Origin: Arthrobacter sp. PvP023
GTDB lineage: Bacteria; Actinomycetota; Actinomycetes; Actinomycetales; Micrococcaceae
Reading direction: 5' to 3'
DNA: 64,000 nucleotides
NCBI RefSeq assembly: GCF_017832975.1
Contig: NZ_JAFIBI010000001.1
Location: forward strand, 4,092,001 to 4,156,000
Both the position numbers and the translations under genes were made by a program. Shown here piece after piece: positions 53,812-62,289 of the stretch. Position 1 is the first letter of the stretch, and the number at the start of each line of letters is the position of its first letter. The notes under the pieces are model-generated. The model searched no databases, was not told the DNA's origin, and was given only the letters and a program-made list of their open reading frames with translations.

Positions 53812-54684
53812 CTAGCCCGGCACGGGGGCGGGAGCCGTGACACGGTGGTCTCCGGCATAAACGTTGAGGGTTGAACCCCTGCTGAAGCCCGCCAGGGTCA
53901 TGCCGCTGGCGGCGGCAAGTTCAACGGCCAGGCTGGAAGGGGCGCTGACGGCGGCGAGCACCGGAATACCGGCGAGTGCCGCTTTCTGAACGAGTTCGAA
54001 GGATGCCCGGCCGGAGACCTGCAACACCGTCCCAGCCAGCGGCAGCAGCCGTTCGCGCAGCGCCCAGCCCACCACCTTGTCCACGGCGTTGTGGCGTCCA
54101 ACGTCCTCGCGCAGGCACAGCAACTCCGTACCGCCGTCGTCGTTGATCCTGAAGAGACCCGCTGCGTGGACACCCCCGGTGGCGTCGAAGACGGCCTGCG
54201 CCGCACGGAGCTTGTCCGGGAGCCCGGACAGCGTCTCCACGGGCACGGTCAGCGGATCAGCCGCCGGGCTGAAATGCGACGACTTGCGGACGGCGTCGAT
54301 GGAATCGGTCCCGCAGATGCCGCACGAGCTTGACGTAAAGATGTTGCGTCCCCTGTCAGGGCGGGCGACGTCCGGCCTGAGCTGCGCTTCCACGACGTTG
54401 AAGGTCTGCACGCCGTTCTCATCCTCGCCCGCGCAGAACCGCAGGGAGATGAGCTGATCGGGGTCCCAGATGATGCCCTCGGAGACCAGGAAACCGGCCA
54501 CGAGGTCGAAATCGTCGCCGGGCGTGCGCATGGTGACGGTAAACGGAAGGGAATCCAGCCGTATTTCCAGCGGTTCCTCCACAGCCAGGACATCCTCCCG
54601 GTGCCGCACGGGAAATTCGAGTGACTGGGGTGAACCGTCCAGGACGAACCTGTGGATCTTGCGGCGTTGCGTCATGCGGGCCAC
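53812..54684 (-). CDS. fdhD: Formate dehydrogenase accessory sulfurtransferase
   Basis: 290 residues from a GTG at 54684, which has AAGGAG 6 nt upstream. The sulfur-carrying motif SSSCGICG gives Cys121 and Cys124. FdhD moves sulfur from a cysteine desulfurase to the molybdenum cofactor of formate dehydrogenase. It also has the C-terminal segment GRASFELVQKAALAGIPVLA typical of the family. It ends the leftward operon with moeA, the DUF6457 gene and mobA. Confidence 0.93.
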   Translation of the reverse strand: MARMTQRRKIHRFVLDGSPQSLEFPVRHREDVLAVEEPLEIRLDSLPFTVTMRTPGDDFDLVAGFLVSEGIIWDPDQLISLRFCAGEDENGVQTFNVVEAQLRPDVARPDRGRNIFTSSSCGICGTDSIDAVRKSSHFSPAADPLTVPVETLSGLPDKLRAAQAVFDATGGVHAAGLFRINDDGGTELLCLREDVGRHNAVDKVVGWALRERLLPLAGTVLQVSGRASFELVQKAALAGIPVLAAVSAPSSLAVELAAASGMTLAGFSRGSTLNVYAGDHRVTAPAPVPG

Positions 54685-54755
54685 GATGCGCTCCTTATAG
54701 TGCGGGATATGACCATCATTGCAAGCCCCGACCGCCTTCACCAGCCGGGACCGTT

Positions 54756-56261
54756 CTAGCCGAGCAGCGCGCTCCAGTCCACCGGCCCGTCCGAAGCTGA
54801 TGGCTTTCGCGGGGCCTTGCGGGGAGCGGTCTTGGGCTTCGCGGCGGCGGGTTCCGCCGCCTGGATCGGAGCGCCCCAGGGCAACGCGAAGGCGGGCACC
54901 GGCTCGCCCAGCTGAACGCCGTGCGGCGGAACAACAAGGACGCCGTCGGCAGCAGCCAGACCGCGCATCATCCCGGGCCCCGTGTGCCGGGCAGGGGACG
55001 CCATGCCGTAGAGCAGCCTGAAGGGCATCAGCCGGGTCCGCCCCGGATCAGGCTCAATCATCGCTCCGCATGGCACCTCGTGGACCGGAGGGAGGGTTCC
55101 GTGGCCCAGGGCGGCCAGGAGGGGCGCGCCCACCGTGCAGAGGGCCATCATCGCGGCAAGGGGATTGCCGGGCAGGCCAAGGATGAACCGGCCGTCCGGC
55201 AGCTCAGCAAGGACGGCCGGGTGTCCCGGGCGCATGGCGATGCCGTCTATCAGCAGGCGCCCGCCCAGTTCCGCGACTGCGCGGCGGAGGTGGTCGGTCC
55301 CGGACCCGCCGGTTCCGCCGGTGGTGATGACGACGTCGGCAGGCGCCTCTTCCGCTGCCGGCCCTTCCGGCAGCACGGAACCGTCCGCCACGGCCTGTTC
55401 CCCCGGACCGTCGGGTTCCGGCCCGTCGTCTTCCAAGGCAGCCAGCCATTCGTCGTAGCCGTCGCCGATTTTCTCCTGCCCGGCGCAGATGCCACCGAGC
55501 ATCTCAACCACGGCCCCAAGCTGCGGGCCGAAGGTGTCGCGGACCTTGCCGGGCGCAGGCAGGCCCGCGGTGACCACTTCGGAGCCTGTCAGCAGGATCC
55601 TGACCACCGGTTTCCCCTGGACCCGGAGGGAGTCGTGGCCGGCCAGTGCCGCGAGTGCCAGATGGGCCGGGTTGAGGACTGCACCGCTCTTGACCAGGAC
55701 GTCACCGGCTGACGCTTCCTCGCCCGCCTTCCGGATGTGCTGCCCGTTCTTCGGTTCACCGGGCCTTGCAGCGCCGCCAAGGGCCAGGACGGGGAGCCCG
55801 TCCTCGTCCTTGGTCATCATGCCGCTTTCGCTGCGGAGCACGGCCTTGGCCCCCGGTGGTATGAGGCCGCCGGTAACAATGGGACTGGCCTGATGCGGCG
55901 CAAGCCTTTGACCGGGTTCGGCCAAAATCCATGGGCCCGCCCCGTTCACTGCCCAGCCGTCCATGGCGGATGAAGCGTAGTGGGGCATGTCCTGGAGCGC
56001 CGTAATATCCGCCGCGAGCGTCCGGCCCAGCGCATTCCTGAGCGCCACCGGTCCCGGCGGGATGGGTGTGGCGCAATCGAATGACCTCTGCCGGGCCTCC
56101 TGCCAGGTGTGCGCCAAATGGGTGTGCCCGGCACCCGGGGATCCGGCCTCGGCCGCTACGGAACCGGCCTCGGCCTCGACGGTTGCAGCGAGGCGGGAGG
56201 AGTCCCCGCGGTCAGGAACGTCGCTGGCGGCGTCACCGCCGTCCGGCGGCGCAGCCGTCAT
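54756..56261 (-). CDS. moeA: Molybdopterin molybdenumtransferase
   Basis: 501 residues. MoeA domains are clear: MPHYASSAMDGWAV, TGGLIPPGAKAV, and LLTGSEVV followed by VITTGGTGGSGTDHL and ILGLPGNPLAAMMAL. About 60 N-terminal residues and a Gly/Pro-rich insert near residue 280 are extra, and the usual TTGGVSVGDxD loop reads TTGGTGGSGTDH. It inserts molybdate into adenylylated molybdopterin. The ATG at 56261 overlaps the DUF6457 stop as ATGA, supporting this start despite the long N-terminus. Confidence 0.9.
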   Translation of the reverse strand: MTAAPPDGGDAASDVPDRGDSSRLAATVEAEAGSVAAEAGSPGAGHTHLAHTWQEARQRSFDCATPIPPGPVALRNALGRTLAADITALQDMPHYASSAMDGWAVNGAGPWILAEPGQRLAPHQASPIVTGGLIPPGAKAVLRSESGMMTKDEDGLPVLALGGAARPGEPKNGQHIRKAGEEASAGDVLVKSGAVLNPAHLALAALAGHDSLRVQGKPVVRILLTGSEVVTAGLPAPGKVRDTFGPQLGAVVEMLGGICAGQEKIGDGYDEWLAALEDDGPEPDGPGEQAVADGSVLPEGPAAEEAPADVVITTGGTGGSGTDHLRRAVAELGGRLLIDGIAMRPGHPAVLAELPDGRFILGLPGNPLAAMMALCTVGAPLLAALGHGTLPPVHEVPCGAMIEPDPGRTRLMPFRLLYGMASPARHTGPGMMRGLAAADGVLVVPPHGVQLGEPVPAFALPWGAPIQAAEPAAAKPKTAPRKAPRKPSASDGPVDWSALLG

Positions 56262-56629
56262 GCGCCGGTGGTCCCGCTGTTGGTGGACGGGCCGGAGGCA
56301 TGATCGGTCCGAACCGGGCCTGAACCTGCCACGGTGGGCTGTCCGGGCACCGCCGGATCCACTGCTGCATAGTCCATGGCAAGCGCCCGCGCCACGCCCA
56401 AGGCAGCCTGCATGGACACCGCGTCCGGGGCCTGCCCCGAACCCGTCGCCATTCCCGCCGCGAAGCCTGCGATGAAGGTGGTCAGCGGCGCCGCCGGCCG
56501 CACGACGGAGTGGGCCGCGACACCGGCCAGCGCGAGCACTTCATTGACATCGACCTCGACGTCCTCCAGCTCGAAGGCTTGCAGCAGCGCCCGGCACCAG
56601 TCCTCCAGCGTTTCGTCCTGGCTTTTCAC
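56258..56629 (-). CDS. DUF6457-family protein
   Basis: 123 residues from a GTG at 56629, with GGAGG 5 nt upstream. A short helical domain (ETLEDWCRALLQAFEL, then VARPAAPLTTF-like VVRPAAPLTTFIAGF) matches DUF6457. Function is unknown, but genes of this kind sit with mobA-type genes in actinobacteria, and here it lies between mobA and moeA and overlaps moeA by 4 nt. Confidence 0.78.
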   Translation of the reverse strand: MKSQDETLEDWCRALLQAFELEDVEVDVNEVLALAGVAAHSVVRPAAPLTTFIAGFAAGMATGSGQAPDAVSMQAALGVARALAMDYAAVDPAVPGQPTVAGSGPVRTDHASGPSTNSGTTGA

Positions 56630-56689
56630 TGTTGCCTCCAAACTCAAAATTCGGTTGCGGTGCCACCGCACGGTCCCACCGACGGTGGC

Positions 56690-57307
56690 TCAAGACCCTT
56701 GGCGGGACACCCCTAGCGCGGTGGCATCGTCCCAGGTGTCCACGTCGTCCGTGGCACCGGCGGGGACGGTAACAGTCCGCACGTCAAGCCTAGCAAGGAG
56801 GGCGAACACTGATGCCCCGGCAAGCCCCCCGCTCGTCTCCATTTCGTCAACGGAACGTTGTAGCGCAGCTGTGCTATAAAGGCCTGCGAGCGGTTGGCTG
56901 CGGCCGTCGAGGGAAGCGGACATGACACCATCCGGCCCTGCAGGGGCCGGGCCGTGGTCTGCGAGGGCGGCCCGAAGGGCGGCAACTGCCTGGTCCGCTT
57001 TGGGCATGTCGCAGGCCAGAATCAGCGTCATCGCGGCCCGGAGCGGACCGCGCGCCCGTTCCAGTGCCCCCATACCGGCAGCAATGGCCGCTGCGGGACC
57101 CGTAAAGGCAGGCTCCTCGCGGCACGTCAGGACACCGGCAGGCAGTTCGCCGGGATCCGGTCCCACCACCACTGTGGCGCGAGCTCCGGCAGCCGCCGAG
57201 AGCGACCGCGACAGGAGGGTGGCGCCGTCGTACATCAGCTGGGACTTGGGCACGCCGCCCAGGCGCGATGACCGGCCGCCCGCCAGGATTAAGGCATCAA
57301 ACTCCAC
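56690..57307 (-). CDS. mobA: MobA-like nucleotidyltransferase (molybdenum cofactor guanylyltransferase)
   Basis: 205 residues. N-terminal LILAGGRSSRLGGVPK nucleotide-binding motif and ILACDMPKADQ, both usual for MobA. It attaches GMP to the molybdenum cofactor, as needed by formate dehydrogenases. It leads the leftward set with the DUF6457 gene, moeA and fdhD. Confidence 0.87.
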   Translation of the reverse strand: MEFDALILAGGRSSRLGGVPKSQLMYDGATLLSRSLSAAAGARATVVVGPDPGELPAGVLTCREEPAFTGPAAAIAAGMGALERARGPLRAAMTLILACDMPKADQAVAALRAALADHGPAPAGPDGVMSASLDGRSQPLAGLYSTAALQRSVDEMETSGGLAGASVFALLARLDVRTVTVPAGATDDVDTWDDATALGVSRQGS

Positions 57308-57353
57308 AGGGCCAGCCTAGCCATTGAGACGGGTCCTGCGCAGGATCGACGCC

Positions 57354-57854
57354 TCAGGCGGCGGATTCAGGCAGAAGGAAAGGGTCCCACGCAGGGGTGG
57401 GCTTTTCCAGCTCCTTGATCTGCCAGATGGTGCCGTGCGGAGGCGCGGGCACAAACCTGAGCTTCCAGCCCATCTCGGCAGGCGTGTGGTCGCCCTTCAC
57501 GTTATTGCATCGAAGGCAGGCGGCCACAAGGTTTTCCCAGGAGTCCGCACCACCCCTCGATTTCGGATGGACGTGGTCAATGGTGTGTGCTGCCTTACCG
57601 CAATAGGCGCAGCGGTGTGCGTCACGGCGCAAAACGCCCCGGCGGCTCACCGCGGTGGTTGTGTTGTACCGCGGCCGGATGTAACGGTTCAGGAGAATCA
57701 CGGACGGACGGCCCAGGATCTCCTGCGGCCCGACGACAGGATCGTCGCCCTCGGCCACTACGCTAGCTTTTCCGGTCAGCACAAGAACCAGCGCCCGGCG
57801 GAAGGTTACAACCGCCAGCGGTTCATATCCAGCATTAAGAACGAGAGTGCGCAT
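57354..57854 (-). CDS. HNH endonuclease family protein
   Basis: 166 residues. N-terminal segment RTLVLNAGYEPLAVV, then the HNH core with two CxxC zinc pairs: CAYCGKAAHTIDHVHP and ACLRCNNVKGD. This type is widespread and single-copy in actinobacteria, with unknown role. ATG at 57854 has AGAGG 8 nt upstream; that at 57860 is too close. It lies 46 nt upstream of mobA on the same strand. Confidence 0.88.
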   Translation of the reverse strand: MRTLVLNAGYEPLAVVTFRRALVLVLTGKASVVAEGDDPVVGPQEILGRPSVILLNRYIRPRYNTTTAVSRRGVLRRDAHRCAYCGKAAHTIDHVHPKSRGGADSWENLVAACLRCNNVKGDHTPAEMGWKLRFVPAPPHGTIWQIKELEKPTPAWDPFLLPESAA

Positions 57855-58025
57855 GCACATACCTCTTCACGGCCGCGCCCGTCAGGGGCTCGAGGGCCGG
57901 CTGCCCTCTGCTTGTCCGGGCGCTATGGATCGACAACACAAGAGTAAACACTCAAGTGGCCGATCACCGAATCGGGTCCTTACCATACACTCCGTGTCGG
58001 CAAAAATTCACCTGCCGGAAACGCA

Positions 58026-58057
58026 GAAGAACCCCCGCCCGGAGGCAGGGGTTCTTC
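58026..58057 (-). terminator. Terminator of the first NlpC/P60-type gene
   Basis: GAAGAACCCC (58026-58035) pairs with GGGGTTCTTC (58048-58057), and GCC/GGC extends the stem inside with one mismatch. No long T-run follows. Confidence 0.6.
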
Positions 58058-58079
58058 CGGCAAACGTTAGCTGGAGGCT

Positions 58080-58844
58080 TTAGCCGCCAACGCGGATGAA
58101 GACCGGGCCGGAGCCGACGTTGACGCTGAACAGGGAAGTGGTTCCGCCGTTCCAGCCACCGTGCACGGCCTGGCCGTTGCCGACGTATACAGCGATGTGG
58201 GCCATGCCCATGCCGCCGTTCTCGTAGTATGCGAGGTCGCCTGGCTGTGCCTCGGCTGCACTCACGGTACGGCCCAGGGAAAGGTAACCGGCCGGCCAGC
58301 CGTGGTAGTTGATGCCTACGGCCGCAAGCGCGTTGGTGGCAAGGGCGGTGCAGTCCTGGGCAACGCCGAGCTGGGCGTACGCCGCAGCTGCGATCGAAGC
58401 GCCGTTTCCGCTGGCAGCGGCGGGGGCCGCAGGGGCAGCCGGAGCCGCCGGGGCGGACACAGTCTCTGCAACGGCAGCCGGAGCGGCCGCGGGAGCAGCT
58501 TCCTGAACTTCAACAACCGGCTTGGGAGCCTCAACGACCGGAGCCGGGGAGGTGGAAACAGCCGGCTTCTCGAAGGAGATGGCGATGCTGGATGCAGCCG
58601 AGATGTTGGCCGGAGCGGAAGACTGGACTTCCAGGGTGGAAGCAGAGGTTGCTTCGCGCTGAACATTGGTGTCGGCAGCGTTGGCTGCGATACCGCTCGT
58701 CAGGACCAGACCGGAGGCAGCAGCGATAACCGCAGCCTGACGGCCCATGCCACCGGCGTTGTCGCCGACGGCCTTGGCAATGACAGCAAGCGAGTTGGTC
58801 TTTGTAACCTCGGCGCGATGCCGTGCGATGGCACGAGTAGTCAT
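58080..58844 (-). CDS. Secreted NlpC/P60-type peptidoglycan hydrolase
   Basis: 254 residues. Residues 1-57 form a long basic signal region ending in AANAADTN. An Ala/Pro-rich linker (about 95-148) follows. The catalytic domain gives Cys165 (VAQDCTALATNAL) and His216 (MAHIAVYVGNG). It should cut cell-wall peptides outside the membrane. Start is ATG. Its N-terminus is closely related to that of the next hydrolase, while the catalytic domains differ. No riboswitch was found in the 139 nt before it. Confidence 0.85.
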   Translation of the reverse strand: MTTRAIARHRAEVTKTNSLAVIAKAVGDNAGGMGRQAAVIAAASGLVLTSGIAANAADTNVQREATSASTLEVQSSAPANISAASSIAISFEKPAVSTSPAPVVEAPKPVVEVQEAAPAAAPAAVAETVSAPAAPAAPAAPAAASGNGASIAAAAYAQLGVAQDCTALATNALAAVGINYHGWPAGYLSLGRTVSAAEAQPGDLAYYENGGMGMAHIAVYVGNGQAVHGGWNGGTTSLFSVNVGSGPVFIRVGG

Positions 58845-58983
58845 TAGTTCTCTCTTTCGTTTTCCTCAGACTGCATGGCAGGCCGCGGTTTTTGGACGCT
58901 CCGGCATCTTGGGGGTAAGCCGGAACGGCCCGAACAGGGTTTTTAGCGAAGAACGCGCACTTCAGCGATGGGAAGCGCGTGTG

Positions 58984-59724
58984 TTAGCGAAGCGTGTAGA
59001 ACGCAGAGGTGCCCGTGGCGGACACAGCGTGCAGGAGAGTGCCCTGCGAGGGGTTGAGCGCGCTGATCATCATGCCGTTGCCGACGTAGATGCCAACGTG
59101 GGCGCCGCCGTTTTGCATGACAAGATCGCCCGGCGCCGGGGTGGCGGTAGGCGTCATGGCTGTCCATGCGTTGGTGCGGGGGATGCTGATGCCGGCCTGT
59201 GCGTATACCCACTGCGTGAAGCCTGAGCAGTCCCAGCCGCTGGGAGTGGTACCGCCCCAGACGTAAGGGCTGCCGATACCGGTGTAAGCGATGGCAGCGA
59301 GGCCCGATGCTGCTGCGGAAGATGCGGCGTCAGCAAGCTTGCTTGCCTTGGCCTCTCCGTCAGCCTCAGTGGAGGTCTCGCTGGCGTCCGTACCGGTGGA
59401 CTGTGCCCGAACGGTTTCAACCTTGGGCGCTGCCTTCGTGGTCACTGCCGGACGCTCGAAGGAAACAGTCGCTGTGGGTTCTGCAGTTACGGTCAGCTGG
59501 GCCGACTGTGAGCCGGACTCCGTCGAAGCGGAAACGCCCAGGTTGGTATCGGCGGCATTTGCCGGCATCCCAACACTGAGGATCAGTCCGGAAGCAGCTG
59601 CGATAACAGCCGCCTGGCGACCTACGGTCCCGGCGTTGGCAGTAACAGCCCTGGACACGGAGTTTAACGGGTTCGTACGAACCGTTTGCGCGCGGTGGCG
59701 CGCAGAATTGTGACGTGTAGACAC
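58984..59724 (-). CDS. Secreted NlpC/P60 endopeptidase behind a c-di-AMP riboswitch
   Basis: 246 residues from a GTG at 59724, with GAGAGG 8 nt upstream. The N-terminal 55 residues form a long export signal ending ANAADTN, then a Ser/Thr-rich linker, then a C40 peptidase domain with Cys166 (SGWDCSGFTQWVYAQ) and His209 (GAHVGIYVGNG). It should cleave peptidoglycan cross-bridge peptides. A ydaO-type riboswitch lies directly upstream, so expression should depend on c-di-AMP. Confidence 0.9.
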   Translation of the reverse strand: MSTRHNSARHRAQTVRTNPLNSVSRAVTANAGTVGRQAAVIAAASGLILSVGMPANAADTNLGVSASTESGSQSAQLTVTAEPTATVSFERPAVTTKAAPKVETVRAQSTGTDASETSTEADGEAKASKLADAASSAAASGLAAIAYTGIGSPYVWGGTTPSGWDCSGFTQWVYAQAGISIPRTNAWTAMTPTATPAPGDLVMQNGGAHVGIYVGNGMMISALNPSQGTLLHAVSATGTSAFYTLR

Positions 59725-59740
59725 GAAGGTAGCCTCTCCC

Positions 59741-59914
59741 AATGCCTACGAGGTGAGCTGTCGGATTCGGATGGGAGTCACCCGGCCGCTCGGCTTCCTG
59801 GGAAGCGTTGCGACTTAACCCCAAGGTCTTCTTGCGAAGACCAAAATTGGTTCCCCCGCCTCTGCCAGACGATGTAATGCGAACGGACCTTGAGCGGTGG
59901 CAGAGTTAGGCAAT
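59741..59914 (-). ncRNA. c-di-AMP riboswitch (ydaO/yuaA type), copy 1
   Basis: On the minus strand the leader has the conserved GGCAGAGGCGGGGGAACCA (around 59847-59867) followed by a hairpin and TTGGGGTTAAG. Near the 3' end comes CCGAATCCGACAGCT (59756-59770). The outer pairing is ATTGCCTA at the 5' end with TAGGCA at the 3' end. These are the hallmarks of the RF00379 family, which binds c-di-AMP and generally shuts off cell-wall and osmotic genes. It ends 16 nt before the NlpC/P60 start. Confidence 0.9.
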
Positions 59915-60035
59915 CCACTCAAGAGCGCCAACTTCGGAAAAGTTGGCGTGCTCTAAACGGTACAGGAATTCCGAACGAATGTCACATTCAGGTCACGACA
60001 TGTCACAGGAATGCGAGAGCGGCCGATCGTTTGGA

Positions 60036-60857
60036 TCAGAGCCAGCCGAGCGGGTCGACGACTTCGCCGTTGACCATCACTTCAAAGTGGAGGTGGCAGC
60101 CGGTGGAGGCGCCGGTGGTCCCGCTGAGCGCCACCACGTCGCCGCGGTTGACCTTCTGGCCAACCTGGACACTGGACGACGAGAGGTGGTTGTACGTGGT
60201 TTCCAGGCCGTTGCCGTGGTCAATCACCACACGGTTGCCACCGCCGTAGGGGTGCCAGCCGGAGAAGGTCACGGTTCCGCTGGCGGCGGCGAATACGCTT
60301 GTGCCGCACTGGGCCGCGTAGTCCTGGCCACGGTGGAACTCGCCGGCTCCGCCCGTGATCGGGCTAACCCGGAAACCGAAAGGTGATGCGGTGACCATCT
60401 GTTCCAGCGGCGCGCCCAGGCTGCCGGTGGATGCCGCGCGGGTGATGGTTCCGGCTGACTGCGCGCTCAGCAACTGCTTGAGCTTGCCGTCCGGATCCCC
60501 CTTGGTGGCTACGGCGGTCCGGTTGAAGTCGATCTTGGCGCTGGCGGCAGCGGAGACCTCCGGCTGCGCCGCGACTGATGCGGCGGCGGTGGATCCCGTG
60601 TCTGACGTGGAGACCATGGGGCCGGTTGACGGTACGGTCACGGTAAGGACCAGTCCGGTGGCGGCCAGCGCGATGCCCGCCTTCTGACCCACGCCGCTCG
60701 CCGAGGCGAAGTCCGTAACCTGGCTGAACAGGCTCCGGCGCCGGCGCGCATCACGGTGTGCGTCGCGCGGCCTGACCGTCATTACGGCTTCGGCCACGGG
60801 GTACTCCGAAGCGGGACCTGTCGCCCTGCGGCGGCCCCTGACGGTCTGCGTGGTCAA
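60036..60857 (-). CDS. Secreted M23 peptidase (lysostaphin-type) behind a c-di-AMP riboswitch
   Basis: 273 residues from a TTG at 60857, with AGAGGA 6 nt upstream. A long, Arg-rich N-terminus with a hydrophobic segment at about 60-76 directs export. The C-terminal LytM domain has its zinc ligands His175 and Asp179 (FHRGQDYAAQ) and His257 within CHLHFEV, with His255 beside it. It is a peptidoglycan endopeptidase. The segment GVGQKAGIALAATGLVL echoes the NlpC/P60 neighbours. Confidence 0.92.
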   Translation of the reverse strand: MTTQTVRGRRRATGPASEYPVAEAVMTVRPRDAHRDARRRRSLFSQVTDFASASGVGQKAGIALAATGLVLTVTVPSTGPMVSTSDTGSTAAASVAAQPEVSAAASAKIDFNRTAVATKGDPDGKLKQLLSAQSAGTITRAASTGSLGAPLEQMVTASPFGFRVSPITGGAGEFHRGQDYAAQCGTSVFAAASGTVTFSGWHPYGGGNRVVIDHGNGLETTYNHLSSSSVQVGQKVNRGDVVALSGTTGASTGCHLHFEVMVNGEVVDPLGWL

Positions 60858-60874
60858 GAATTATCCTCTCTGGA

Positions 60875-61095
60875 AAGCCTGCGGAGTTAGCTGTCGGATT
60901 CGGGTCAGAGAGATCAAAGACCCGGTCCGCCAATGCAAGGCATCCGACACAGGGGTATCCCAAAGGAATCCTTCGTCGGAGGTGCTTTGCCGCTGACGGA
61001 CTTCACCCCAAGGCCGTCTTTCAACGGCCGGTTGTGGTTCCCCCGCCTCTGCCAGGAGGTGATTCGTACCTTGATCCGCTGGCAGAGCTCGGCTT
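60875..61095 (-). ncRNA. c-di-AMP riboswitch (ydaO/yuaA type), copy 2
   Basis: Same conserved blocks as copy 1, read on the minus strand: GGCAGAGGCGGGGGAACCA (61034-61053), TTGGGGTGAAGTC, and CCGAATCCGACAGCT (60889-60903). The outer stem is AAGCC/GGCTT. It is longer than copy 1 because of a larger internal hairpin around 60940-60985. It ends 17 nt before the M23 peptidase start. Confidence 0.9.
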
Positions 61096-61214
61096 CGGAT
61101 CAGGTAACGCTTTCGTATCGGCGCTAGTCCTCAACTATAGGTGATTAATCAGCACGGTAATAATTCCGTTATCTGCGTCTCAACGTGTTGTAGGTGGTCC
61201 TACGAGGTGCACGG

Positions 61215-61910
61215 TTAGCGGACCGTAACAAATACGTGGGCCGCAACTTCGGGCGGCAGTTCCAGGGCGCCTTCGATCTCGGGTACGCGCACCGAGATGT
61301 ACTCCCCCACGCGCTCCAGGGCGAGGGACGCCCCCGGCCGGATGCCGCCTTCATCGAGCTGGACCAGCAGCTCCGGCTCAACCTGGATGGGCTCGGCCAG
61401 GCGGCTCACGGTAATGCGGGAGTCGGCCCCGTATCCGGCCATGGCGTCAAGAAGGTTCACCACTCCGTCGGTGAACGCGGGAGTGGGCTGTCCGCCAAGT
61501 GCCGCCAGGCCGGGAATGGGGTTGCCGTAAGGGGAAACCGTGGGATGGTCCAGGAGCTCGAAGATGCGCCGCTCAACCCGCTCGCTCATGACGTGTTCCC
61601 AGCGGCAGGCTTCGTCATGGACATACGCCCAGTCGAGGCCGATGACGTCGGCGAGGAGCCGCTCCGCAAGGCGGTGCTTGCGCATAACCTCGGTAGCCCG
61701 TTTCCGGCCTGTTTCGGTGAGCTCAAGGTGCCGGTCGCCCGAAACAACCACCAGTCCGTCGCGTTCCATCCGGCCGATGGTCTGCGAAACAGTGGGGCCG
61801 GAGTGGCGCAGCCGTTCGGCAATCCGCGCACGGAGAGCAACGATGTTCTCTTCCTCAAGCTCCAAGATTGTCCGAAGATACATCTCCGTGGTGTCGATCA
61901 GATCCGTCAT
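61215..61910 (-). CDS. DtxR-family iron-dependent transcriptional regulator
   Basis: 231 residues from the ATG at 61910, GAGGAG 9 nt upstream. The winged helix spans about residues 25-60 (LRHSGPTVSQTIGRMERDGL). The metal ligands match DtxR numbering exactly: Met10, His79, Glu83, His98, Cys102, Glu105 and His106. A C-terminal SH3-like domain follows. It represses iron or manganese genes when metal is plentiful. Whether the metal is iron (IdeR) or manganese (MntR) is not decided here. Confidence 0.92.
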   Translation of the reverse strand: MTDLIDTTEMYLRTILELEEENIVALRARIAERLRHSGPTVSQTIGRMERDGLVVVSGDRHLELTETGRKRATEVMRKHRLAERLLADVIGLDWAYVHDEACRWEHVMSERVERRIFELLDHPTVSPYGNPIPGLAALGGQPTPAFTDGVVNLLDAMAGYGADSRITVSRLAEPIQVEPELLVQLDEGGIRPGASLALERVGEYISVRVPEIEGALELPPEVAAHVFVTVR

Positions 61911-62289
61911 CCAGCTCAGCTCCTCGAGCACAGTCCTTGCGTCAGTCCCACCGTACCGCGCGGAGGCGTTTCCCGTTGGCCGCGGCGAAGTGGACCTGCA
62001 TCCACCGATCAGCCTTGGGGAACGGCCTCCCGGGATCAGTCCGGCCGGCATCGCGGCCCGCTATACGTCAGGGACCAGCTTAGCCTATTTTGAATTACTC
62101 CGGATAATTCGGCGCCGAGCTTCACAGGGACGTACCGCCTGCGCCTCAGGGATGTCTCAGTGACTGGACTATGACGGATACCGTTCCGTTCCCCACCGGC
62201 GCGTCAGGCAGAATATAGGGGATTCCCCCGGCAGGAACCCGTGCACTGCCAGGCCTCCCCCACGTCCACGCCGAAAAATTGGAGCCATT
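61911..62289. other. Divergent promoter region without a gene
   Basis: A 379-nt gap between the DtxR-family gene and serC. It includes an AT-rich part at about 62080-62115. No credible gene, RNA or strong DtxR-box palindrome was seen. Confidence 0.6.
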
